From CAWEPK01 sp963835595 (GTDB taxonomy: Bacteria > Desulfobacterota > Syntrophorhabdia > Syntrophorhabdales > WCHB1-27), in NCBI GenBank assembly GCA_963835595.1, contig CAWIGL010000003.1, positions 310,001 to 374,000 of the forward strand: a stretch of 64,000 nt of DNA, in the 5' to 3' direction. The stretch's first letter is position 1. Every line of letters begins with the position of its first letter. A model generated the notes under the pieces. It searched no databases, was not told the DNA's origin, and saw nothing but the letters and a program-made list of their open reading frames with translations. Shown in pieces: positions 37,908 through 45,832 of this stretch. A program made the position numbers and the translations under genes.

Positions 37908-39542
37908 TCACCCCAGTATCGCCTTCAGGTCCCCCTCCGCCGTGCCTATCGGTTTTATATCATAGTTCTTCACCAACAGGTCGAGCACGTTCGGGGAGAG
38001 GAAGGCGGGGAGGGACGGCCCTAGGCGCATGTTCTTGATGCCGAGGTAGAGCAGCGTAAGGAGTATCGCCACGGCCTTCTGCTCGTACCAGGAAAGGATG
38101 AACGAGAGGGGGAGGTCGTTTACGCCCACCCCGAAGGCGCCCGCCAGGGCCTGGGCGATGCGGATGGCCGAATAGGCGTCGTTGCACTGGCCGACGTCGA
38201 GCAGCCTGGGGATGCCGCCGATATCGCCTAAGTCCTTGTCGAAAAAGCGGAACTTGCCGCAGGCGAGCGTAAGGACGATACAGTCCTTCGGCACTTTCTC
38301 GACGAACTCCGTGTAATAGTTGCGCCCCGGCTTCGCGCCGTCGCAGCCCGCGACGAGGAAGAAGCGGCGTATCTGCTTGCCCTTGACCGCCTCGATCACC
38401 TTGCCTGCGACGCCCATCACCGTCTCGTGCGCGAAACCCACCATGACGTGCTTTCCGTTCTTGTCCTCCGTGAAGCCCGGCATGGCGAGGGCTTTCTGGA
38501 TAAGGGCGGTGAAATCCCTGTTCTCGAAGTGGTGTACCCCCGGCCAGCCAACGGCGCCGCTCGTGAAGATGTTGTCCTGGTATGCCTGCTGCACGCGCAT
38601 CAGGCAGTTCGTGGTGAGGAGTATCGCACCGGGGAACTGGGGGAACTCTTTCATCTGGTTCTGCCAGGCGGTGCCGAAATGGCCGTAGAAATGGGGATAC
38701 TTCTTCAGGCCGGGGTAGGCGTGGGTGGGGAGCATCTCGCCGTGGGTATAGACGTAGATGCCTTTGCCCTCGCTCTGCCTGAGCACCTCTTCCAGGTCTT
38801 TCAGGTCATGGCCGGAGACGAGGATCGCGTGGCCCTTCTTCGCGCCCAGCGGCACGCGCGTCGGAACGGGGTTGCCGTAGACGCCCGTATTGGCCGCATC
38901 GAGTATCTCCATCGTCCGCAAGTTCACCTGGCCGCACTTCATCACAAGGCCCACCCATTCGCTAACGCCCATAGCCGTGTCGTTCCGCGCTATGGCCGCG
39001 AGGGCCTCATGGATGAACGCGGGGATAGCGTCGTCTTCCTGCCCCAGTATCGCCGCGTGCTCCGCGTAGGCGCATATCCCTTTCAACCCGAAGAGGAGCG
39101 TATGCTGGAGCGACCGGACGTCCTGGTCGATGCACGCGCCGGAGAACAGCCCAACCTGCTCGCCCTGCTTCACCATCTCGCCTTCCGTCGATGCGGGGGT
39201 AAGGGTTGCGCAGCCTTCGGAGAAATCGACCTTTCCGCCGGCAGCTCGCACCTTCTCCTTGAGCCTGTCGCGCAAGGCGACGGCCTTGCGCACGTAATCG
39301 ACGAACCTCCCGGCGTCGAAGTTGACGTTCGTAAGCGTGGAGAAAAGCGCGTCGAAAGTAAAGAGATTGACCTCCGCATCGACGATGCCCGCCTTCCTGC
39401 CTTCGACGGCGAATAGGGCGACGCCTTTCAGCGCCTCGACGAGGAGGTCCTGGAGGCTCGCGATCTCGTGCGACTTGCCGCATACGCCCATCACAGTGCA
39501 TCCCTGTCCCTTCGCAGTCTGCTCACACTGATAACAAAACAT
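37908..39542 (-). CDS. hcp: Hydroxylamine reductase / hybrid-cluster protein
   Basis: 544 residues. N-terminal cysteines MFCYQCEQTAKGQGCTVMGVC fit C-x2-C-x8-C-x5-C, the strict-anaerobe class with a [4Fe-4S] cluster. The hybrid-cluster ligands appear later (for example VLTTNCLMRVQQAYQ, VAGCDGAKPGRNYY and LTLACGKFRFF). Acts against nitric oxide and other nitrosative stress, possibly as an NO reductase or S-nitrosylase. Divergent regulator at 39710 and a dyad at -41.5 of its promoter indicate direct control. Confidence 0.97.
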   Translation of the reverse strand: MFCYQCEQTAKGQGCTVMGVCGKSHEIASLQDLLVEALKGVALFAVEGRKAGIVDAEVNLFTFDALFSTLTNVNFDAGRFVDYVRKAVALRDRLKEKVRAAGGKVDFSEGCATLTPASTEGEMVKQGEQVGLFSGACIDQDVRSLQHTLLFGLKGICAYAEHAAILGQEDDAIPAFIHEALAAIARNDTAMGVSEWVGLVMKCGQVNLRTMEILDAANTGVYGNPVPTRVPLGAKKGHAILVSGHDLKDLEEVLRQSEGKGIYVYTHGEMLPTHAYPGLKKYPHFYGHFGTAWQNQMKEFPQFPGAILLTTNCLMRVQQAYQDNIFTSGAVGWPGVHHFENRDFTALIQKALAMPGFTEDKNGKHVMVGFAHETVMGVAGKVIEAVKGKQIRRFFLVAGCDGAKPGRNYYTEFVEKVPKDCIVLTLACGKFRFFDKDLGDIGGIPRLLDVGQCNDAYSAIRIAQALAGAFGVGVNDLPLSFILSWYEQKAVAILLTLLYLGIKNMRLGPSLPAFLSPNVLDLLVKNYDIKPIGTAEGDLKAILG

Positions 39543-39585
39543 GTTTTCCCCCTTTCGGATCGTTTTTATCTAGCTCGGTATTAGT

Positions 39586-39629
39586 ATTGTAAACATTCCG
39601 GGTGAAAAGGGCCTTGACCAAGGTCAAGG
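39586..39629 (-). promoter_or_regulatory. hcp promoter with CRP/FNR-family operator
   Basis: A perfect 18-bp palindrome CCTTGACCAAGGTCAAGG lies at 39612-39629. On the minus strand, the -10 hexamer TACAAT is at 39591-39586, placing the palindrome centre about 41.5 bp before the expected transcription start, the class II activator position. TTGACC/GGTCAA half-sites are of the type reported for HcpR-like regulators. Confidence 0.75.
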
Positions 39630-39694
39630 ATTTGTACAATGGCCCTAACAGCGGCCGGCGGCCCGGCCGATGGCTTGTGCGCAGCGCCGACCTG

Positions 39695-39703
39695 TGGTAA
39701 AAA
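39695..39703 (+). promoter_or_regulatory. Extended -10 box giving a leaderless mRNA (regulator gene)
   Basis: TGGTAAAAA ends 6 nt before the ATG at 39710; TTGTGC 17 nt upstream of the hexamer. No Shine-Dalgarno. Confidence 0.5.
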
Positions 39704-39709
39704 CGGTTA

Positions 39710-40396
39710 ATGGACATCGCGTCCTTCATAGCAAACGTCCCGCTCTTCAAGGGTCTGCCCGGCGCGCAGATAGAAAAGATCGCCCGGGTCGCACAGACCA
39801 GGGCGTACAGGCGGGGCGAGTCCGTCTTCTCGGACGGCGACCTGGCGGACGGCTTTTACATCCCCATGCGGGGGCGGGTGAAGATATTCAAGCTGTCCGC
39901 CGACGGCAGGGAGCAGGTGCTCCACATCATGGGGTTTCAGGAGCCCTTCGGCGAGGTGCCGGTCTTCGCGGGCGGCAGGTTCCCCGCCCACGCGCAGGCG
40001 ATAGAGGAGGGCCTCCTTCTCTTCCTGCCGGCTTCCGCCTTTATCGGCCTCATACGGGACGACCCATCCCTTGCCATGAACATGCTGGCCCTCCTTTCTC
40101 AGCGCCTCCGGCAGTTCGCCGGCCTTGTGGAGCAGTTGTCCCTCAAGGAGGCGCCCGGCAGGCTCGCCTCCTACCTTATATACCTGAGCGACCGCGAGAA
40201 GGGGGCCTCAGCCGTGCAGCTCGACATATCGAAGGCGCTCCTTGCGAACGTCCTGGGGACCATGCCGGAGACGGTCTCCCGCGTCTTGAGCAAGATGGCG
40301 GCCGACGGCCTTATAAAAGTGGATGGCCGACGGATCACGATACTCAACAGGAAACGGCTGGAGGCCCTTTCATCGGGGACCGGCTCGCTGCGATAA
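39710..40396 (+). CDS. CRP/FNR family transcriptional regulator (HcpR-like)
   Basis: 228 residues. Cyclic nucleotide-binding fold at residues 10-130 (VFSDGDLADGFYIPMRGRVKIFK), dimer helix and a C-terminal winged helix (ISKALLANVLGTMPETVSRVLSKMAADGLIKV). The recognition helix PETVSRVLSK is of the DNR/HcpR type. No N-terminal cysteine cluster, so it is not a classical FNR; HcpR proteins use haem to sense NO. Divergent from hcp. Start codon has no ribosome-binding site but a -10 box 6 nt upstream. Confidence 0.92.
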   Translation: MDIASFIANVPLFKGLPGAQIEKIARVAQTRAYRRGESVFSDGDLADGFYIPMRGRVKIFKLSADGREQVLHIMGFQEPFGEVPVFAGGRFPAHAQAIEEGLLLFLPASAFIGLIRDDPSLAMNMLALLSQRLRQFAGLVEQLSLKEAPGRLASYLIYLSDREKGASAVQLDISKALLANVLGTMPETVSRVLSKMAADGLIKVDGRRITILNRKRLEALSSGTGSLR

Positions 40397-40453
40397 CGCT
40401 GCAAAGCGGCCTTCCGTTCCTTTCCCGCTCCCTTGCCGCCTCCGGGCGCCTTA

Positions 40454-40462
40454 TGGTAGAGT
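40454..40462 (+). promoter_or_regulatory. Extended -10 box giving a leaderless mRNA (aminotransferase gene)
   Basis: TGGTAGAGT ends 6 nt before the ATG at 40469; TTGCCG at 40433-40438 is an 18-nt spaced -35. No Shine-Dalgarno. Confidence 0.5.
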
Positions 40463-40468
40463 AGTGCG

Positions 40469-41638
40469 ATGTCAGGGCCGGAATTCATAGGGTGCACCGA
40501 GCGGTCCGCGAGGATCGCCCCCTTCTACGTGATGGAGCTTCTCGAAAAGGCGCAGGAGATGGAGGCGCGGGGCGAGAAGATCGTCCACATGGAGATAGGC
40601 GAGCCGGACTTCACGACCCCGCCCCGCATACGGCAGGCGGGGATCAGGGCCATCGAGGAAGGGCGCACCTTCTACACCCACAGCCTGGGCCTGCCCGCCC
40701 TGCGGGAGCGCATAGCGGCCCATTACTACGATTCGTACCGCGTCCGCGTCCCTGCGGACCGGATCATCATCACGAACGGGACTTCGGGGGCGTTTTTCCT
40801 CCTGTGCGCAGTCCTCCTCGACGCCGGCAGGAACCTCCTCGTCTCGGACCCAGGCTATCCCTGCTACCGCAATTTCGGGGCCCTTTTCGACGCCCGCGTC
40901 GTCTCGCTGCCCGTCTCCGGGGAGACGCGGTTCGAGGTCACGCCGGACCAGATAGAAAAGTGCGGGGCCACGCCCCATCTGCTCATGATATGCAGCCCCT
41001 CCAACCCGACCGGCACGATCTACAGCGCCGAGTCGCTGTCGCGCCTGGCAGCCGCCGTCAGCGCGCAAGGCGGCTGCCTCGCTGCGGACGAGATCTATTC
41101 GGGTCTCACGTATGACAGGGAGTTCCCGTCCGCCCTCGCCGTGTCCGACGATATCATCCTGATCGACGGCTTCTCCAAGTCTTACGCCATGACGGGCTGG
41201 CGGCTCGGCTGGCTCGTCGCCCCATCGCGGCTCGTGCGCCCCATCCAGAGGGTGGCGCAAAACGTATTCATATCTGCGCCGACGATTGCCCAGTACGCGG
41301 CCCTCGACGCCTTCGACGCAGTCTCCGACATCGAGGCGATGAAGAAGACCTACCGGGACAGGCGGGCCTTCCTCTTCCCCAGGTTGGGGGAGCTCGGCTT
41401 CAGCCTTCCGGCGTGGCCCGAAGGGGCCTTCTACATCTACGCCGGCATCGAGAAATGGCGGATGGACAGCATGGAATTCGTCGAAAGGGCGCTTACGGAG
41501 GCAAAGGTGGCCGTCACGCCAGGCTACGACTTCGGCGCGTACCGCGCAGGCTCGCACGTGCGCTTCTCCTACGCGAACAGCCTCGACATGCTCAAAGAAG
41601 GCTGCGAAAGGCTCTCGGTCTGGCTGCGTGGCCTCTGA
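40469..41638 (+). CDS. PLP-dependent aminotransferase, class I/II
   Basis: 389 residues. Fold type I: MEIGEPDFTTPP, ITNGTSGAFFLL, SNPTGTIY, the tyrosine in DEIYSGLTY, Schiff-base lysine in DGFSKSYAMTGWRLGW, and the C-terminal arginine in HVRFSYANS. Resembles aspartate/aromatic aminotransferases; the exact substrate is open. Its 3' end overlaps the next gene start by 11 bp. Confidence 0.93.
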   Translation: MSGPEFIGCTERSARIAPFYVMELLEKAQEMEARGEKIVHMEIGEPDFTTPPRIRQAGIRAIEEGRTFYTHSLGLPALRERIAAHYYDSYRVRVPADRIIITNGTSGAFFLLCAVLLDAGRNLLVSDPGYPCYRNFGALFDARVVSLPVSGETRFEVTPDQIEKCGATPHLLMICSPSNPTGTIYSAESLSRLAAAVSAQGGCLAADEIYSGLTYDREFPSALAVSDDIILIDGFSKSYAMTGWRLGWLVAPSRLVRPIQRVAQNVFISAPTIAQYAALDAFDAVSDIEAMKKTYRDRRAFLFPRLGELGFSLPAWPEGAFYIYAGIEKWRMDSMEFVERALTEAKVAVTPGYDFGAYRAGSHVRFSYANSLDMLKEGCERLSVWLRGL

Positions 41639-42446
41639 AAAATTCCGCAGCCATGCAGCTCTGAGATGCATACGCCCCGGCTTCCTCGCCGGCGTCCTGC
41701 TGGCCGCTGCCGGCCTGCTCCCTTTTGCAGCCCATGCCTCTGAAAGCAACTTCGAGATAGTAGTCCATCCGTCGGAGACGGCAGAGGAGGGGAAGGCCGA
41801 GACCGAGCTGCACAGCAACATGGCAGTCAGCGGCACGGCCCAAAAGACCTGCGGCGTGCTGCCCAACCAGCATGTCCTCAACGAAAGCCTGGAGGTCGTC
41901 TACGGCTTCACCTCATGGTTCGAGACGGCCCTTTATAGTGCCGCAGCCGTGCAGCCCGGCATCGACGCCCAGTGGGTGGGGGAGCGCCTCTTTCCCCGCG
42001 CCCGCGCGCCGGAAAGCTGGGGCCTGCCCTTCGGTCTGGGCTTCGGGACCGCCATTTCATATCAGCGCCGCGCCTACTCGGCGGACACCCTGACCCTCGA
42101 CATCGTGCCGATCATCGACAAGAAGATAGGCCCCTGGTACTTTGCCGCCAACCCGGAGTTCGTCCGCTCCCTCAACGGCAAGAGTACGTACCGGGGCTTC
42201 GAGTTCAGCCCCGCCTTCAAGGCGAGCTACGACGTCGCGCCGAAGGTCGCCCTCGGTTTCGAGTACTACTCGTCCTTCGGCCCGCTGCAGGGCTTCGATC
42301 CCGTCCGCGACCAGCAGCACCAGCTTTTCGGCGTCATCGATATCGAGCCTGCCCCCCATTGGGACCTCAACTTCGGCGTCGGCGCGGGACTTACAGGGGC
42401 AACGGACGCCTTTGTCATCAAGATGATAATAGGACGGAAGTTCTAG
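41628..42446 (+). CDS. Putative outer-membrane beta-barrel protein
   Basis: 272 residues from a GTG that overlaps the aminotransferase end. Signal peptide about residues 16-38 (GFLAGVLLAAAGLLPFAAHA). The rest alternates aromatic-ended strands (WFETALYSAAAVQPG, GTAISYQRRAYSADTLTLDIVPI, KVALGFEYYSSFGPL, HWDLNFGVGAGLTG, IKMIIGRKF) and ends with phenylalanine, as barrels do. Probably surface-exposed; ligand unknown. Confidence 0.8.
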   Translation: MASEKFRSHAALRCIRPGFLAGVLLAAAGLLPFAAHASESNFEIVVHPSETAEEGKAETELHSNMAVSGTAQKTCGVLPNQHVLNESLEVVYGFTSWFETALYSAAAVQPGIDAQWVGERLFPRARAPESWGLPFGLGFGTAISYQRRAYSADTLTLDIVPIIDKKIGPWYFAANPEFVRSLNGKSTYRGFEFSPAFKASYDVAPKVALGFEYYSSFGPLQGFDPVRDQQHQLFGVIDIEPAPHWDLNFGVGAGLTGATDAFVIKMIIGRKF

Positions 42447-42590
42447 AACGGGACACGGTCGGGAAAAGGCAACAAGCCCTCCGCATAACCCCCCCCCCTG
42501 AAACGCCGGCAGCGCCGCCGGAGTATTTCAGCTTGTTTTTCTTGACAATGTCCCGAAGGTCGAAGAGAATAATGCACGAAGAAGGCATAG

Positions 42591-43865
42591 ATGGCGCAAA
42601 AGGGCATAAAAGGGGGCAATGGGCCTTACGGGACCTGGAAGAGGGGCGGACGGCTCTGCCTGCTCATTCTGCCGGCTCTGCTGCTCTGGCTTGTCCCCCT
42701 GCGCCCCGTACTTGCCCAGGGTCCGGCCCGGCCTCCCGACGCCGGGCAGCACCTGATAGACGACATCTATAGTTCTCCCCGTCAAGGCGTGCGGATCGGC
42801 GGCGGCGCCGCAGTTGAGCCCGCGTTCAACATTCTCGACGAGATCAGGCGCGCCCAGGCATTTCTGAAACGCAGGACCGCAGGTTATGCCCGCCAGTTCT
42901 CGAAGAGGAAGGTCACCCTCGTAGACAGGAGGGGGAGAAAAAAGCTGCGCCTCCGCTTTACCGAGACCGTGGCGCCCAATTTCCTGCTTGCCGTCGAGAA
43001 CCTTCATGAAAGGGAGCTCCGCGGCGTGCTCGTCACCGACAAGGGCTGCGCTACGGACGGCTTCGAGGTCGTCCGGCTGAAAACCAACGGCGTAGCATCC
43101 AGGTTCCAGGTCCTTTACCCGGAGGAGATGGCGGTCCTCGCCATCCGCACCATCGTCCACGGCCCGTACGGGGGCTGGGAAGAGGTCGTCTATACGCCTT
43201 ACAGCCCGGAGATCGATACGCCGGAAGTGAGGCGGGCAGGATACGATTACCTGGTGGACCGGATCGACCTCGCCCTCGCCGACCTTGAGAGGCGGCAGGT
43301 CAGGCTTCCGGCGCTTGGCCCGCTCCTCTATTGCGACCAGCTCCCCGAGGTCGTTTTCGTGCTGTCGATCATAGAGCACATGGACCCGGAGCGCTTCAAG
43401 TCCTGCACCGGCGAGCAGGAAGACGCCCTGATACGCGAAGTGCTGACGGTCATAGGGGCGAACACCGAAAACGCGTATGCCTACAGCAAGTCTACGGCAG
43501 GGGCAAGGGGCCTCTTCCAGATCATGCCGGCCACATACGAAAGGCTGCGGCGGAGATACCCGGCTGCCGCCCTTCTCAGGGACTTCGTGCGGGGCAGCAC
43601 GGACCATGTGAACGCTGCAAAGGCATCGCTTTTGCTCTTCGACTCCGACCTCGGCGACCTGTCGAGGAAGCTCCTGCTCAACGCGCGTGAAGATATGGAG
43701 GCCATCGGCAGGCTGCTGGCTGCGTCGTACAACTGCGGCCCGAACAGGGTCCAGAAGTCCGCGCGGGAGTGCAGCGACGCGTGGACGTGCAGACTACCGG
43801 CGGAGACGAGGACGTATTTGGAAAAATTCGACCGGGTGTGGGAGAAGCGCAAGAGCTTGCCCTAG
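42591..43865 (+). CDS. Lytic transglycosylase (SLT domain)
   Basis: 424 residues with an N-terminal signal helix (LCLLILPALLLWLVPLRPVLAQ). The C-terminal third has the SLT fold: LSIIEHMDPERF (catalytic glutamate region), AYSKSTAGARGLFQIMPATYERL, NAAKASLLLF and LLAASYNCGPNRVQK. The long N-terminal part (residues 60-230) is not assigned. Cleaves peptidoglycan in the periplasm. The glutamate of the usual ESxF motif is replaced by IEHMD, so activity should be checked. Confidence 0.85.
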   Translation: MAQKGIKGGNGPYGTWKRGGRLCLLILPALLLWLVPLRPVLAQGPARPPDAGQHLIDDIYSSPRQGVRIGGGAAVEPAFNILDEIRRAQAFLKRRTAGYARQFSKRKVTLVDRRGRKKLRLRFTETVAPNFLLAVENLHERELRGVLVTDKGCATDGFEVVRLKTNGVASRFQVLYPEEMAVLAIRTIVHGPYGGWEEVVYTPYSPEIDTPEVRRAGYDYLVDRIDLALADLERRQVRLPALGPLLYCDQLPEVVFVLSIIEHMDPERFKSCTGEQEDALIREVLTVIGANTENAYAYSKSTAGARGLFQIMPATYERLRRRYPAAALLRDFVRGSTDHVNAAKASLLLFDSDLGDLSRKLLLNAREDMEAIGRLLAASYNCGPNRVQKSARECSDAWTCRLPAETRTYLEKFDRVWEKRKSLP

Positions 43866-43910
43866 GAAACGCCGCATGGCCCGCCCGCTTTTATCTGTCC
43901 TGCTAATAGG

Positions 43911-43916
43911 TTAAAT
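43911..43916 (+). promoter_or_regulatory. -10-like hexamer giving a leaderless mRNA
   Basis: TTAAAT, preceded by AGG, ends 6 nt before the GTG at 43923. No Shine-Dalgarno. Weakest example of the group. Confidence 0.35.
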
Positions 43917-43922
43917 TATTGC

Positions 43923-44864
43923 GTGGACCATTTCGTCTTCGGGCCGGTGCCGTCGAGGAGGCTGGGATTTTCCCTGGGCGTTGACCTTATACCGCGCAAG
44001 CATTGCACCTTCGACTGCATCTACTGCCAGGTCGGCAGGACGACGCACAAAGAGGTGGAGCGCCGCAGCTTCGCAGACCCCGGTCTCGTAATCGGGCAGG
44101 TGATGGAAAGGGTGAAAGAGGGCAGGGCCATCGACTTCATAACCATCTCCGGGTCGGGAGAGCCTTCCTTGAGCAGCGATATGGGCCTGGTGATAGGCGA
44201 GCTGAAGCGAAAGACGGCGATACCCGTTGCCGCCATCACGAACAGCTCGCTCCTCTTCAGGGAGGACGTGCGGCGCGAGCTTGCCCTTGCGGACCTCGTG
44301 CTCCCCTCGCTCGACGCGGCGGGACAGGAGGTCTTCGACAGGGTCAACCGCCCGCACGAGGGACTTTCCTTCGACCTCCTGCTCTCGGGCCTCAAGGAGT
44401 TCCGCAAGGCGTACAAAGGCAGGATATGGCTTGAGATAATGTTGATAAACAACATCAACGATGCAGCAGAACAAATTGAAATGTTTAAGCAAATAGTGTC
44501 GGGCATTGGGGCAGACAAGGTGCAGCTCAACACGGTGACGCGCCCGCCTGCCGAAGAGACGGCGATGCCTGTCGGGAGGGAGAGGCTTGCGGCCATCGCG
44601 CAGCGCATGGGCCAGGGGTGCGAGGTGATTGCCGCCTTCGACAGGAAGGCGCGCGCGCCAGGCACAAAGGTCTGGCAGGCGTCCCTGGTGGAAACGCTGA
44701 GGCGCAGGTCCTTGAGCCTTGACGATGTAGTGCGGACGACGGGCGTGCCCGTCGCAGCAGCCAGGGCCGGACTGGAGAGGCTCGTAAGGGAAGGGCGGAT
44801 CAAAGAGGTCCGCGTCGGCAAGGTGCGTTTTTACACCGTCGCCGCCGAAGGGGACGCCCCGTAA
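43923..44864 (+). CDS. Radical SAM protein with C-terminal winged helix
   Basis: 313 residues. CTFDCIYCQVG is the CX3CX2C motif (C28, C32, C35); FGPVPSRRLGFSLGVDLIP before it is a family signature. ISGSGEPSLS is the SAM-binding GE-type motif. The last 70 residues form a DNA-binding-like winged helix (LSLDDVVRTTGVPVAAARAGLERLVREGRIKEVRVGKVRFY). This arrangement occurs in uncharacterised radical SAM proteins of anaerobes; function unknown. Confidence 0.88.
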   Translation: MDHFVFGPVPSRRLGFSLGVDLIPRKHCTFDCIYCQVGRTTHKEVERRSFADPGLVIGQVMERVKEGRAIDFITISGSGEPSLSSDMGLVIGELKRKTAIPVAAITNSSLLFREDVRRELALADLVLPSLDAAGQEVFDRVNRPHEGLSFDLLLSGLKEFRKAYKGRIWLEIMLINNINDAAEQIEMFKQIVSGIGADKVQLNTVTRPPAEETAMPVGRERLAAIAQRMGQGCEVIAAFDRKARAPGTKVWQASLVETLRRRSLSLDDVVRTTGVPVAAARAGLERLVREGRIKEVRVGKVRFYTVAAEGDAP

Positions 44865-44904
44865 GAAGGGCGCCCGGCGGCGCGCAGCCGCCCTCGGATT
44901 CTTA

Positions 44905-44933
44905 TTGACAAAACTGCCGCCGGAAATTATCAT
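44905..44933 (+). promoter_or_regulatory. Promoter of the purine genes
   Basis: TTGACA at 44905-44910, exact 17-nt spacer, TATCAT at 44928-44933. Leads into the IMP cyclohydrolase gene at 45011. Confidence 0.75.
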
Positions 44934-45010
44934 AAGTCTTCGCGCCACAACGATAAGACCGTATATAGCCGTGCAATAAAACCGAAAGGCGGGACCAAAG
45001 AGAGGGGACG

Positions 45011-45592
45011 ATGAAAATCGAGAGGGCGGTGATAAGCGTATCGAACAAGGCGGGCCTCGGGGAGCTTGCGCCTTTTCTGAAGGGCCTGGGGGTCGAGATC
45101 ATCTCGACGGGGGGCACGAAAAAATACCTCGACGAGCTTGGGGTCAACCCTAAGGAGATCAGCGCGCACACGGGCTTCCCGGAGATCATGGACGGCAGGG
45201 TGAAGACCCTCCACCCGAAGGTCCACGGCGGCATCCTCAATATCAGGGACAAGAAAGAGCACCAGGAGGCCAAGAAGGCCCTCGGCATAAAGGACATCGA
45301 CATGATCGTCGTCAACCTCTATCCCTTCAAAGAAGTGGTAGCCAAAGGGTGCGCCTTCGAGGAGGCGATTGAGAACATCGACATCGGCGGCCCGTCGATG
45401 ATAAGGGCGGCGGCCAAGAACTATAAATACGTGACGGTCGTGACGGACCCGGCCGACTACCCCAGGGTCATCGAGAACATGAAGGCCAACGGCGGCGGGA
45501 CGACCGAAGAGCTGCGGTTCTTCCTTGCGAAAAAGGTCTTCTACCTGACCTCCGATTACGACAAGGCCATCTACGACTACTTGAGCCGTTAA
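45011..45592 (+). CDS. purH: IMP cyclohydrolase (stand-alone N-terminal domain of PurH)
   Basis: 193 residues, the MGS-like domain of PurH only: RAVISVSNKAGLGELAPFL, ISTGGTKKYLDELG, FPEIMDGRVKTLHPKVHGGIL, VVNLYPF and NIDIGGPSMIRAAAKN. It ends ...YDYLSR with a stop, where a full PurH would continue into the AICAR transformylase. So FAICAR-to-IMP ring closure is encoded here and the formyltransfer must be encoded elsewhere. Followed by a hairpin and then purD. Confidence 0.93.
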   Translation: MKIERAVISVSNKAGLGELAPFLKGLGVEIISTGGTKKYLDELGVNPKEISAHTGFPEIMDGRVKTLHPKVHGGILNIRDKKEHQEAKKALGIKDIDMIVVNLYPFKEVVAKGCAFEEAIENIDIGGPSMIRAAAKNYKYVTVVTDPADYPRVIENMKANGGGTTEELRFFLAKKVFYLTSDYDKAIYDYLSR

Positions 45593-45603
45593 GGGCCGAA
45601 GAA

Positions 45604-45631
45604 ATGACCCTGCTGCTTACAGCAGGGTCAT
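45604..45631 (+). terminator. Strong hairpin after the IMP cyclohydrolase gene
   Basis: Perfect 12-bp stem ATGACCCTGCTG / CAGCAGGGTCAT with a 4-nt loop, but only TTTAG follows, so termination is partial at best. Its 3' half can pair instead with 45735-45745 in the structured RNA. Confidence 0.6.
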
Positions 45632-45750
45632 TTAGTGAGCGGGTCGCCACCCGCGAACCCAAAGGTGGGAGCACGCGGGTACCCGGCTAAAACAGGCGGT
45701 TCCGTGGAGGGGGGCGCGGAAGCCCCAATAATTGCCTGTGGTAAGATGTG
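45610..45750 (+). ncRNA. Structured RNA candidate, 6S RNA-like
   Basis: About 130-140 nt between purH and purD. CTTACAGCAGG (45616-45626) pairs with CCTGTGGTAAG (45735-45745) as a closing stem with one mismatch. An apical hairpin ACCCGCG...CGCGGGT follows a GGGTCGCC/GGCGG arm. The 3' strand of the internal loop forms GGGGC-GCGGAA-GCCCC. A long rod with a central bubble and a small hairpin on the 3' strand is the architecture of 6S RNA, which in several lineages neighbours purine genes. A purine riboswitch class is the alternative; the ZTP motif was not found. Confidence 0.5.
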
Positions 45751-45832
45751 CCAAAGCTCCAGCTATGATAGTCGGATGCAAAAAGCGCGGGAACGAAATG
45801 GGGCACAAAGAGTTGAATAAAAAGGAAGGGCC

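Noticed and set aside
45632..45745. ZTP (pfl) riboswitch before purD
   Set aside because: The typical ending CCGCCTGGG-type core is missing; the fold fits a 6S-like rod better.
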